A DNA stretch of 64,000 nt. Origin: Marinihelvus sp942491555 (GTDB lineage Bacteria; Pseudomonadota; Gammaproteobacteria; Xanthomonadales; SZUA-36). The notes below the pieces were generated by a model, which saw only the letters and a list, made by a program, of their open reading frames with translations, searched no databases and was not told the origin of the DNA. A program made the position numbers and the translations under genes. Positions 20,479-28,297 of this stretch are shown here, in pieces; position 1 is the stretch's first letter; each line of letters begins with the position of its first letter. The stretch covers positions 186,001 to 250,000 of the forward strand of contig CALOBN010000002.1 in the NCBI GenBank assembly GCA_942491555.1, given 5' to 3'.

Positions 20479-20922
20479 TCAGCCGCACCGGCGTAATCGT
20501 GTCCGGCTGATCCGGTCGTGCCAGCAGGCGCGGTCCTTGCGTAACAGGCAGGACCAATAACCCAGGCCGAGCGGCGCCAGCGACAGGAATGAAGCGGCGA
20601 AGCGTACACTGGCAGCCCGCCAGCCGGCTCTGTTGCCGTCATTGGTCACCAACTCAACTTTCCAGGCGCGCATGCCCACGGTCTGCCCGATCCGCACCCA
20701 GCACACAACGAAGTAAAGGTAAATCATCATCATGACGTACAGGGTGTATGCCGGGTTGCGTCCAAGCAGTATCTTGTCTCCCGTCAGGGGCAGAACAGCG
20801 AACCCGGCGAGAAAAACGATTGCGGTAGCAGGAAAGGCGTCGTAAAGCATAATAAGGAGTCGACGCAGCAAACCACAGGGCTGGTCCTGCACGATTGATT
20901 GAGTTGTTGCCGTGGTGTTCAT
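20479..20922 (-). CDS. RDD-family membrane protein
   Basis: This 147-residue integral membrane protein shows the RDD pattern: LLIMLYDAFPATAIVFLAGFAVL as the first helix (family Arg and Asp near it), a second helix around YVMMMIYLYFVVCWV, then GQTVGMRAWKVELV, the conserved loop of the family, and a last helix. RDD proteins are poorly defined; some are linked to ion antiport. An RDD gene next to lptFG is common in several Gammaproteobacteria, from memory. It converges on lptG with 5 bp between stops. Confidence 0.82.
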   Translation of the reverse strand: MNTTATTQSIVQDQPCGLLRRLLIMLYDAFPATAIVFLAGFAVLPLTGDKILLGRNPAYTLYVMMMIYLYFVVCWVRIGQTVGMRAWKVELVTNDGNRAGWRAASVRFAASFLSLAPLGLGYWSCLLRKDRACWHDRISRTRLRRCG

Positions 20923-21247
20923 GGTTGGGTTATTTTGCCTGGGCTGCGTGGAACTGGAGCGCGTGTAACCATCGGTTTCGGGCGGTTGCCAAATGCCGGA
21001 TTAACAGCAAGCCGGAATGTTAGCAGCTCATCCGTCAGCCGACAGCCAACGTACCAATTGAGGATGAATTTAGCACCGGGCTGGTCATGCACTTGTCATA
21101 TGGGCCATAGTGCACTTGCAATATGGTGTGGAATTGTGTGTGCCGCTTCAGGTATCCTCAAGCGCCTTGCGTATGCAACATTGCAGACGGGTTCGTTGTT
21201 CGATTCTCGTCTGACTCGATTCAAATCTAAAAAAACTGGAAGAGGCG
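20923..21247. other. 325-bp divergent intergenic region
   Basis: No gene is seen here. The region separates the RDD gene (minus) from the ExbB/TonB cluster (plus). The only structure noted is the pair of near-direct repeats at 21088-21126 with the short palindrome between them. A ribosome-binding GGAAGAGG lies just before the ATG at 21248. No clear riboswitch or terminator fold was recognised. Confidence 0.6.
21088..21126. repeat. Two near-direct 16-bp repeats, operator-like
   Basis: TGCACTTGTCATATGG (21088-21103) and TGCACTTGCAATATGG (21111-21126) match at 14 of 16 positions and are spaced 23 bp start to start, about two helical turns. A short palindrome, TATGG-G-CCATA (21099-21109), overlaps the first copy. 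They lie 122-160 bp upstream of the DUF3450 gene, a suitable place for an activator or repressor site of the TonB cluster. Confidence 0.45.
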
Positions 21248-22024
21248 ATGCCACATAAAATCGGATTGAAGACCTTCACGCTCAGCGCCATCGCGGGCGC
21301 AATGCTCCTCGCGGGCACAGCCCAGGCGCAGGAGTTACTCGACAGTACCGTCGGTATAGAGAGCAAGATCAATACGGATGCGGCAGCGTCTCAGCGACGG
21401 ATTAGCCAGCTGGCGCAACAGACTCAAGACCTGATTTCGGAATTCCGTAACGTGGTGAGTCAAACCGAACAGTTGAAAATCTACAACGATCAGCTGGAAA
21501 GAGTCGTCATGGACCAGCGCGCTGAAACCGTGTCGATTAATGAGCAACTGGTGGGACTTGAAGACACCAACCGGGGCGTAGTGCCCCTGATGTTGGAAAT
21601 GATCGATACCCTGGACCAGATTGTCGAAGCCGATATGCCCTTCCGACTGGAAGATCGCCGTAACCGGGTGATCGACCTGCGCGACATGATGGACCAGGCT
21701 GACGTGACCACCTCCGAGAAGTACCGCCGCATCATGGAAGCCTACCAGGGCGAGCTCGAGTACGGGCGTACCACGGCAGCGTACTCCGAGGCACTTCCAA
21801 CCACCGGTCAGACCGTGGAATTTTTGCGTATTGGCCGCACGCTTCTGATTTATCAGACCAGTGATCAGGAGATCACCGGCTGGTTCAATCCTGCGACCCG
21901 GGAGTATGAAGAGCTGCCGGCAAAATACCGGCTTGAAGTCAAGGAGGGTCTGGCGATTGCACGCAATGAGAAAGCGCCCAGCCTGATCGTTCTTCCCGTA
22001 CCCGGACCGGAGGTGGCGCAATGA
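21248..22024 (+). CDS. DUF3450-domain periplasmic protein of a TonB cluster
   Basis: This 258-residue protein has a signal peptide (AIAGAMLLAGTAQA, cleavage before QE) and a long helical, coiled-coil region (about 45-125, with TQDLISEFRNVVSQTEQLKIYNDQLERVV) typical of DUF3450. The C-terminal half is mixed alpha/beta (RIGRTLLIYQTSDQEITGWF). In Vibrio, Shewanella and relatives DUF3450 genes sit before a TtpC-like ExbB, ExbB, ExbD and TonB, as here. The protein probably supports the energy-transducing complex in the periplasm. It overlaps the next gene by 4 bp (ATGA). Confidence 0.85.
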   Translation: MPHKIGLKTFTLSAIAGAMLLAGTAQAQELLDSTVGIESKINTDAAASQRRISQLAQQTQDLISEFRNVVSQTEQLKIYNDQLERVVMDQRAETVSINEQLVGLEDTNRGVVPLMLEMIDTLDQIVEADMPFRLEDRRNRVIDLRDMMDQADVTTSEKYRRIMEAYQGELEYGRTTAAYSEALPTTGQTVEFLRIGRTLLIYQTSDQEITGWFNPATREYEELPAKYRLEVKEGLAIARNEKAPSLIVLPVPGPEVAQ

Positions 22025-23367
22025 GAATTCTGACAACAACCATCGCCAGCACAGCCCTCCTGATGAGCAGTATGGCTTTTGGCCAGACCCTGCAGGAACT
22101 GTCGCAACAGGTACAACGCGCTGCCACCGAAGAAGGGCAGATGAATGCCGAGCGTGAGGCGGAATTCCGCCGCGATCGCGCCAATCAGCAACAGTTGCTG
22201 GCGGATGCCAAGGCCGCATTGGCTGCAGAGGAAGCGCGCAGCGATCGCCTGAAAACTGAATATGATGAGAACGAGCGGCAATTGGCCGAGCTGCAGACGA
22301 TCCTCGATGAGCGTCTGGGTAACCTTGGTGAATTGTTCGGTATCGTCCGTCAGTCCGCCGGTGATGTTGAGTCGGCTCTGGCCGATTCGATGGTCTCGGC
22401 CCAGTTCCCGGGTCGCAGCCAGGCACTTTCTGACCTCGCCCAACGACGAGAGCTGCCAACGGTGCCCGAGTTGCGCGGACTATGGGGCGCCATGGTCGAT
22501 GAAATTGCCCAGTCCGGCCAAATTGTGAAGTTCACCTCTGAGGTTGAGCGATCCAACGGCGAAAAAGAACAGAGCGAAGTGGTGCGGGTCGGTGTATTCA
22601 ACGCCGTCAGCAATGGCTCCTTCCTTGACTGGGATCCCAGCAAAAGTGACCAGTACCTGATTGAGCTGGCGCGCCAGCCGGCCGATCGCGACCGGTCCAT
22701 GGCGGCAACTCTGCAGAATACGCCTGCCGGTCAACCGACCGAGATGGCCGTCGACTTTTCCCGTGGACAGATTCTTCGCGCGGTAGTCCAGAGCAAGAAC
22801 CCCATTGAGCGCGTTCAGGAAGATGGTGGTCCGGTGGGTTACGTCATTATTGCCGTCGGCCTGCTTGGTCTGCTGTTATGCCTGTGGAAATTCATCGTTC
22901 TCTACTCCACCGGCGCCAAGATGAGCAAGCAGCTGAAATCAGAATCGCCGGACAAGGCGAATCCGCTGGGCCGCGTGATGGCAATTTATGCCGACAATCC
23001 GCAAACCGATATCGAAACGCTCGAGCTGAAGCTCGATGAGGCGATCCTGCGCGAAACCTCTCCGCTGGAAAGCGGCCTGAGCTTTATCAAGGTCCTGTAC
23101 GTGGTTGCACCATTGCTGGGTCTGTTGGGTACGGTTGTGGGTATGATCGCGACGTTCCAGATGATCACCCTGTTTGGTACCGGTGACCCCCGCATGATGG
23201 CGGGCGGTATTTCTACAGCCCTGGTTACCACCGTGCTGGGCCTGGTAGTCGCCATTCCCCTGACACTGTTCCACAGCTTCCTGCATGGCAAGAGCAAGTC
23301 ACTCATCCAGGTTCTTGAAGAGCAGGCGGCAGGTATCGTCGCACGCACCGCGGAGCGTAATGGATGA
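22021..23367 (+). CDS. Long MotA/TolQ/ExbB-family protein (TtpC-like)
   Basis: This 448-residue protein joins an exported N-terminal part to an ExbB-type channel. A signal peptide (residues 1-21, ending SMAFGQ) is followed by a long coiled coil (about 35-115, rich in Glu, Arg and Gln) and a periplasmic alpha/beta region to about 270. The C terminus has TM helices around 278-298, 358-385 and 400-425 with LYVVAPLLGLLGTVVGMI, the ExbB/TolQ signature. It is like TtpC of Vibrio TonB2 systems. Such proteins are needed with ExbB/ExbD for TonB2 function. Coupled to both neighbours by ATGA. Confidence 0.88.
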   Translation: MRILTTTIASTALLMSSMAFGQTLQELSQQVQRAATEEGQMNAEREAEFRRDRANQQQLLADAKAALAAEEARSDRLKTEYDENERQLAELQTILDERLGNLGELFGIVRQSAGDVESALADSMVSAQFPGRSQALSDLAQRRELPTVPELRGLWGAMVDEIAQSGQIVKFTSEVERSNGEKEQSEVVRVGVFNAVSNGSFLDWDPSKSDQYLIELARQPADRDRSMAATLQNTPAGQPTEMAVDFSRGQILRAVVQSKNPIERVQEDGGPVGYVIIAVGLLGLLLCLWKFIVLYSTGAKMSKQLKSESPDKANPLGRVMAIYADNPQTDIETLELKLDEAILRETSPLESGLSFIKVLYVVAPLLGLLGTVVGMIATFQMITLFGTGDPRMMAGGISTALVTTVLGLVVAIPLTLFHSFLHGKSKSLIQVLEEQAAGIVARTAERNG

Positions 23368-23891
23368 TCTGGTTTTATGATGCTCTAGCCTCAATCCGGG
23401 ACTTCATCGAGCTCGGTGGTGACGTCTTGTACGCCATCGCGTTCGTGTTGTTCCTGATGTGGACCCTGATCATTGAACGGCTTTGGTATTTCTACCGGGT
23501 GTACCCCGGCCAGGCCAAAGCCACGATTGAGAATTGGGAAACGCGGGCGGACACGACCTCCTGGTATGCCAAGCGCGTTCGTGAGCAACTGATATCGGAA
23601 ACCAATGTCGGGCTGACACGCAATATTGGGGTCATCAAGGCCCTGATTGCGATTTGTCCGCTGCTGGGTCTGATGGGTACGGTAACAGGCATGGTGTCAG
23701 TATTTGATGTTATGACCTACAGCGGCAGTGGTAATGCCCGGGCCATGGCGGCCGGCGTCTCCATGGCCACGGTTCCGACCATGGCCGGCATGGTGGCCGC
23801 ACTATCCGGTGTCTACTTTGGCACCTGGCTGGAGCAGAAAGCGGCCACGCGCACGGAAGAGCTCGAGGATGCGCTTCAGCATCACAATTAA
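23364..23891 (+). CDS. exbB: ExbB proton channel subunit
   Basis: This 175-residue MotA/TolQ/ExbB-family protein has three predicted helices, at about residues 18-38, 92-115 and 130-155. The conserved ICPLLGLMGTVTGMVSVF and AGVSMATVPTMAGMVAALSGVYF motifs form the proton path helices. ExbB forms the pentameric motor stator around ExbD, using proton flow to power TonB. It is shorter than E. coli ExbB because it lacks the N-terminal extension, as is usual in the TonB2-type clusters. Its start overlaps the stop of the long ExbB-like gene. Confidence 0.92.
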   Translation: MIWFYDALASIRDFIELGGDVLYAIAFVLFLMWTLIIERLWYFYRVYPGQAKATIENWETRADTTSWYAKRVREQLISETNVGLTRNIGVIKALIAICPLLGLMGTVTGMVSVFDVMTYSGSGNARAMAAGVSMATVPTMAGMVAALSGVYFGTWLEQKAATRTEELEDALQHHN

Positions 23892-23940
23892 ACCTGCAGC
23901 GTGCACCGCCGGGTGCGCGCTGCTGAACCGGAGTTAGCGT

Positions 23941-24342
23941 ATGGGCAGAAGGCGCGGCAGAGACGATGATACCGAGATCAACATCACACCGATGTTGGAC
24001 ATCGTATTCATCATGCTGATCTTCTTTATCGTAACCACATCCTTTACGAAGGAAACGGGTGCGGACATCATTAAACCCCAGGCCGACCAGGCCGTTCGTC
24101 TGCAAAAGGGAACCATTCTGGTGGGCATACGTTCTAACGATGAGATATGGATGAATAAGCGCAAAATTGAAGTGCGCGAAGTCCGGTCCATGGTTGAGCG
24201 TGCCAAGGCAGAAAATCCTGAAGGCAGCGTCGTTATCGTGGCTGACAAAGGCTCCCGCATCGGTGTTGTGACGCAGGTGATGGATCAGGTCAAAATGGCC
24301 GGGATCCAGGGCATCGCGATCTCAGCTGACCCACCCAATTGA
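23941..24342 (+). CDS. exbD: ExbD biopolymer transport protein
   Basis: This 133-residue protein has a short cytoplasmic N terminus and one TM helix (about 17-38), and the key proton-carrying aspartate is in ITPMLDIVFIMLIFFIV (about residue 20). A periplasmic domain follows. ExbD sits inside the ExbB pentamer and passes proton-driven motion to TonB. It is preceded by a GGAG-like ribosome binding site and a 49-bp gap after exbB, the largest gap inside this cluster. Confidence 0.94.
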   Translation: MGRRRGRDDDTEINITPMLDIVFIMLIFFIVTTSFTKETGADIIKPQADQAVRLQKGTILVGIRSNDEIWMNKRKIEVREVRSMVERAKAENPEGSVVIVADKGSRIGVVTQVMDQVKMAGIQGIAISADPPN

Positions 24343-24361
24343 TTAAAGGTAACTGTCAACC

Positions 24362-24994
24362 ATGAAAAAATTACGTACTCCGGTTGCCGCGATCCTTGCT
24401 GTTGCGGTGACTTTCGGCCTGTTCATTTTCATGTACAAGCTGATTTCATCAGGCGATATGGCCAATCAGGATCTCGATGCCATTTCAGGCATCCGCTTCG
24501 GACCTGTCGATATTCCCGATGAAACCAATCGTCGCACGCGCGTCAAGCCCAAGCCACCACCTCCCCCAAAGGAACCGCCGCCACCACCCAAAATGCAGGT
24601 AGACAAGCAGGACGTGGTGCAAAACATGCCGGATATCAACATTCCAAACCTGGATAACCCAATGGTGGGTGGCGATGGCATGTTTCTTGGCAACTTCGGC
24701 AGCGTCGATCAGACCGAGGAAGGTGATGTCATTCCCATCGTGCGGATCAGCCCGGTTTATCCCCGTGATGCCGCACTTAAGGGTTTATCAGGATGGGTGG
24801 AGGTCGAGTTTACGATTACACCCCTCGGTACCGTCGAAGACCCGCGGGTTCTGGATGCGGAGCCGCCGCGGGTTTTTAACCGGGAAGCACTGCGTGCGAT
24901 TCTCAAGTGGAAATTCAAACCCCGAATTATCGACGGAGTAGCCGTTGATCGTCGGGCTACGCAAACTATCGAATTCAGCCTTGATCAGAGCTGA
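24362..24994 (+). CDS. tonB: TonB energy transducer
   Basis: This 210-residue protein has an N-terminal TM anchor (about 7-30), a proline-rich spacer (PKPPPPPKEPPPPPK, about 61-76), and a C-terminal TonB domain (about 120-210) with ISPVYPRDAALKGLSGWVEV and REALRAILKWKFKP. It transmits proton-motive energy to outer-membrane receptors. The spacer is short, as in TonB2 proteins that work with TtpC-like partners. No TonB-dependent receptor is encoded in the window, so the substrate is unknown. Confidence 0.94.
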   Translation: MKKLRTPVAAILAVAVTFGLFIFMYKLISSGDMANQDLDAISGIRFGPVDIPDETNRRTRVKPKPPPPPKEPPPPPKMQVDKQDVVQNMPDINIPNLDNPMVGGDGMFLGNFGSVDQTEEGDVIPIVRISPVYPRDAALKGLSGWVEVEFTITPLGTVEDPRVLDAEPPRVFNREALRAILKWKFKPRIIDGVAVDRRATQTIEFSLDQS

Positions 24995-25007
24995 GGATTT
25001 AAAGCTT

Positions 25008-26282
25008 ATGAAATACTTTTCCAGAACGTCATTGATAGCGAGCCTCATCACCGCCGGACTCGCCATGCCCGGCGCAGTACTTGCCCAGTCCCAGGCTGAA
25101 GCCTGCGGCGAAGAGCGTGACGTCAAGCCGACGATGCTCGACGAGGTGACCTGGGAAAAGATGAATGAAGCCTATGAACTGGTCGGCCAGGAAAACTATG
25201 ACGAAGCGATGGCTACCCTTGTGAAATTACGGGGTCGTGCCAAAGCTGACTACAACAAAGCCATCATCGCGCAGGGTATCGCGCAGGTTCACTGGGCGCA
25301 GGGTAACTACGATGCTTCCCTGGAGGAGTTTGAGTTGGCCGTCGAGATCAACGCACTCCCGAACCAGGCCCACTACTCGCTGATGTATCAAATTGCGCAG
25401 CTCTACTACGCCAATCAGCGCTACGAAGAGGCGCTTGACCGGCTGGCCCTGTGGTTCTGTAAAGTGCCGGTCGAGGAACACAAATCCACGGCCTACGTTC
25501 TACAGGCTTCGATCTACGCTCAAAAGGAAGACTGGGAAACTGCTCTTGTGTCAATTGACACGGCGATCGCCATGGATGAAGACCCGAAGGAAAATTGGTA
25601 CAACCTGAAGCTGGCTGGCCATTTCAAGCTTGAACAATGGGAGAAAGGCGCTGAAACGCTTGAGGTCATGATCACCCGCTGGCCCGACAAGAAAACCTAT
25701 TGGACGCAGCTTTCCAACACGTATTACAAACTTGAAGATGATGAAAAAGCGTTGTCAGTGATGGCGCTGGCATACCGCAAAGGCTTGCTGGATAAGTCGC
25801 AGGATCTGCTTTACCTGGCAAACCTCTATGGCATGAAAGACGTTCCCTACAAGGCTGCCCAGGTATTACAGGCCGGGCTCGAAAGTGGCGTGGTTACAGC
25901 CGAGGAGCGCTATTGGACCTCCGTTGGCGACAACTGGTACGCGGCCGAGGAGTATGAGGAAGCGTTGCAGGCTTTTGAAAAAGCTGGCGAGATATCGGAT
26001 GTTGGCAAGATCGACTTGCGCCGGGGCTACATTCTTGTCGACCAGGAACGTTGGGCGGAAGCAGCCGATGCCTTGCGCGCTGCGCTTGAGAAAGGCGGCG
26101 TTACGGAACGCCAGGCCGGTGAGGCCTACCTCATGCTGGGGATGAGCGAGTTTAACCAGGAAAATTACGATGCAGCGACTGCTGCGTGGAAACAGGCGGG
26201 TCGCTATGAGACTGCGCGTAGCCAATCGCGTCAGTGGATAACCCACATGGCAGATGAGCGCGAGCGCAAGGCTAACCTCTGA
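25008..26282 (+). CDS. Periplasmic TPR protein of the TonB cluster
   Basis: This 424-residue protein starts at ATG 25008, which has a clear signal peptide (MKYFSRTSLIASLITAGLAMPGAVLA); the upstream ATG at 24945 lies inside tonB and would bury the signal. The mature protein is a series of tetratricopeptide-like helices, for example EAMATLVKLRGRAKADYNKAI and ERWAEAADALRAALEKGGV. TPR proteins follow tonB in similar clusters of marine Gammaproteobacteria and are thought to scaffold the complex. A GAGG motif lies 11 bp before the start. The gene ends just before a strong terminator. Confidence 0.86.
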   Translation: MKYFSRTSLIASLITAGLAMPGAVLAQSQAEACGEERDVKPTMLDEVTWEKMNEAYELVGQENYDEAMATLVKLRGRAKADYNKAIIAQGIAQVHWAQGNYDASLEEFELAVEINALPNQAHYSLMYQIAQLYYANQRYEEALDRLALWFCKVPVEEHKSTAYVLQASIYAQKEDWETALVSIDTAIAMDEDPKENWYNLKLAGHFKLEQWEKGAETLEVMITRWPDKKTYWTQLSNTYYKLEDDEKALSVMALAYRKGLLDKSQDLLYLANLYGMKDVPYKAAQVLQAGLESGVVTAEERYWTSVGDNWYAAEEYEEALQAFEKAGEISDVGKIDLRRGYILVDQERWAEAADALRAALEKGGVTERQAGEAYLMLGMSEFNQENYDAATAAWKQAGRYETARSQSRQWITHMADERERKANL

Positions 26283-26304
26283 GCTGGTGGAGAAATGGTT
26301 TGAG

Positions 26305-26331
26305 AAAAGCCCGGCTTCTGTCGGGCTTTTT
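26305..26331 (+). terminator. Intrinsic terminator of the TonB cluster
   Basis: AAAAGCCCG and CGGGCTTTT form a perfect 9-bp stem with an 8-nt loop (26314-26321), followed by a T tract. It lies 22 bp after the TPR gene stop and ends the cluster on the plus strand. Confidence 0.88.
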
Positions 26332-26364
26332 GTTGCCTTGCCACACGCAAAGTGAAGCACTGCG

Positions 26365-27267
26365 ATGGTTTACCCTATGAATGACACGGCGCTGACAGAT
26401 GCATTTCTCGACGTGGCCTGGGCGGAACGCGGCCTGAGCCGCAACACTTTGCAGAGTTATCGCCGGGACCTGCTGAAACTCGCCGCGTGGCTGGCCGGTC
26501 AGGGTCGTACGCTGAGTTCCGCCGCCCGGGAAGACCTGCTCGGTTTCCTCGCGGGAGAGATGAAACAGGGGCGCAGTCCCAGGTCCGTGGCGCGTTATCT
26601 GTCCTGTTTTCGTCAGTTCTACCGCTGGCAGGTGCGCGAAAGGCAGCGCAGTGAGGACCCTACCGCGCTGATCGAAAGCCCCAAGCTCGGCCGCAGCCTG
26701 CCCAAGGCGCTTAGCGAGGAGAGCGTCGAACAGTTGCTGGCGGCTCCGGATATTTCCGAACGGATAGGCCTGCGCGATAAGGCCATGCTGGAGCTTATGT
26801 ACGCCACCGGGTTACGTGTCAGTGAACTGACCGAGCTGAAATTGACCGACCTTGGCATGAACCAGGGTGTGGTCCGGGTCCTGGGTAAGGGCAATAAGGA
26901 GCGGCTTGTGCCGTTGGGTGAGGAGTCGCTGAACTGGCTGCAGCGCTACCTGAACGAGGCGCGCCCTGAGTTGATGAGGGGTGCAACAGCGCCCGAGGTG
27001 TTTGTAACGTCACGCCGCGGCGGGATGACCAGGCAGTCATTCTGGTACCGGGTCAAGTACCACGCGAAGGTTGCGGGCATAAACAAATCCATCTCACCCC
27101 ACGCCTTGCGCCACTCCTTTGCCACGCACCTTCTCAATCATGGTGCGGATCTGCGCGTGGTGCAGTTATTGCTCGGTCATAGTGACCTGTCGACCACACA
27201 GATTTATACTCACATCGCCCGCGAAGGACTAAAGCGTCTTCATGAACAACATCACCCGCGGGGTTAG
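26365..27267 (+). CDS. xerD: Site-specific tyrosine recombinase XerD
   Basis: This 300-residue tyrosine recombinase resolves chromosome dimers at dif together with XerC. The N-terminal SAM-like domain (about 5-90) precedes the catalytic domain, where R151 (TGLRVSEL), K175, H246 and R249 (HALRHSF), H272 (LGHSDLS) and Y281 (QIYTHI) are all present. ATG 26377 is an alternative start giving 296 residues. Neighbouring dsbC in the same direction is the arrangement seen in E. coli (xerD-dsbC), which helps tell XerD from XerC. Confidence 0.95.
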   Translation: MVYPMNDTALTDAFLDVAWAERGLSRNTLQSYRRDLLKLAAWLAGQGRTLSSAAREDLLGFLAGEMKQGRSPRSVARYLSCFRQFYRWQVRERQRSEDPTALIESPKLGRSLPKALSEESVEQLLAAPDISERIGLRDKAMLELMYATGLRVSELTELKLTDLGMNQGVVRVLGKGNKERLVPLGEESLNWLQRYLNEARPELMRGATAPEVFVTSRRGGMTRQSFWYRVKYHAKVAGINKSISPHALRHSFATHLLNHGADLRVVQLLLGHSDLSTTQIYTHIAREGLKRLHEQHHPRG

Positions 27268-27448
27268 TCGTGATGTTCACCGGGCTGAACCTGGAACGAA
27301 TCTGTTTTGAACCCGTCGCATAGCAGGCCGAAATTTCCGCATGGCGCCGGGGCATTTCATTCGAACACCCTATTGGATATGGGAACTTTTTCCGGCTGGC
27401 TGGTCAAACGGGCAGCGCGTACAGATCAACACACTGAGACCAAAAAAC

Positions 27449-28195
27449 ATGTTTAAACAACTTTGCCGAATTTTGCCCCTGTTGCTTGCCGTGCCACTGC
27501 AGGTGGCAAACGCTGACGACGGAATGGACGTGGTAGAGGCAAAGTTGCGAACCCTTGCGCCCTCTGCGACCACGATTGCGATATCCGAGACGCCCGTGGC
27601 TGGACTGCTGCAGGCGCAGATCAACAGCGATATTGTCTATATTTCCTCTGATGGTCAGTACCTGATGCAAGGCACACTGTTTGACATTGACGCGCGGATC
27701 AACCTGACCGATCAGGCCCAGGCAGATGTGCGACGCGTGCTGCTCGAGGAGCTGGACGACCCGCGTGGCATCATGTTCAGTCCGGAAGGTGAACCAGTTC
27801 ACAGGCTGTTGGTTTTTACGGATATCGACTGTGGTTATTGCCGGAAGCTGCATGAAGAAATGGCTGAATACGCGGATAAAGGCATTGAAATCAATTATAT
27901 GGCCTACCCCCGGGCGGGTATTGGTTCTGAATCCTATGATAAATTCGTGTCAGTCTGGTGCGCTGATGACCAGCAAGCAGCACTGACCTCCGCCAAGGCT
28001 GGACTCAACCCGGAACCCAAGCAGTGCGACAACCCGGTGATGGAGCAGTTTGAACTCGGACAGCAACTGGGTGTGACCGGAACACCGGCGCTGATTACCA
28101 GCGACGGCACCCTGATACCGGGCTATATGCAGCCGGAAATGCTCCGTGCCCGCCTGGACATCCTTGCCGCAGAGAGAGCTGCTGCCGCTCCCTGA
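27449..28195 (+). CDS. dsbC: Thiol:disulfide interchange protein DsbC
   Basis: This 248-residue periplasmic disulfide isomerase has a signal peptide ending ANA before DD. The N-terminal dimerisation domain (about 25-80) is followed by a thioredoxin-like domain with the active-site pair C-G-Y-C in FTDIDCGYCRKLH (about residues 126-129) and the cis-proline loop GVTGTPALI. A second Cys pair (CADD and KQCDN) forms the structural disulfide. ATG 27449 is chosen because it opens with a normal signal; the longer in-frame ORF from 27341 does not. It follows xerD as in E. coli. Confidence 0.94.
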   Translation: MFKQLCRILPLLLAVPLQVANADDGMDVVEAKLRTLAPSATTIAISETPVAGLLQAQINSDIVYISSDGQYLMQGTLFDIDARINLTDQAQADVRRVLLEELDDPRGIMFSPEGEPVHRLLVFTDIDCGYCRKLHEEMAEYADKGIEINYMAYPRAGIGSESYDKFVSVWCADDQQAALTSAKAGLNPEPKQCDNPVMEQFELGQQLGVTGTPALITSDGTLIPGYMQPEMLRARLDILAAERAAAAP

Positions 28196-28214
28196 ATTCT
28201 TAAATGAATGCCGG

Positions 28215-28244
28215 CTGACCGGGCCTTGCAACAGCAGGTATAAT
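28215..28244 (+). promoter_or_regulatory. Probable sigma70 promoter for purL
   Basis: CTGACC at 28215-28220 and a perfect TATAAT at 28239-28244 are separated by 18 bp, 54 bp before the purL start codon. The -10 matches the consensus fully. The -35 matches at four of six positions. Confidence 0.55.
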
Positions 28245-28297
28245 CTGGTGCGTTCGCATGCCGCCGGTGTGCCTGGATTCGTCTAGGGAGATTCCCA

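Noticed and set aside
21335..22459. 374-residue minus-strand open frame opposite the DUF3450 and ExbB genes
   Set aside because: It spans the junction of two real, coupled genes and has no recognisable features.
24540..24600. Proline-codon repeats in tonB as a DNA repeat
   Set aside because: They encode the normal proline-rich spacer of TonB and need no other explanation.
28196..28230. Possible terminator after dsbC
   Set aside because: The CCGG-CTGA-CCGG stem is only 4 bp and has no T tract; it overlaps the -35 region of the purL promoter.
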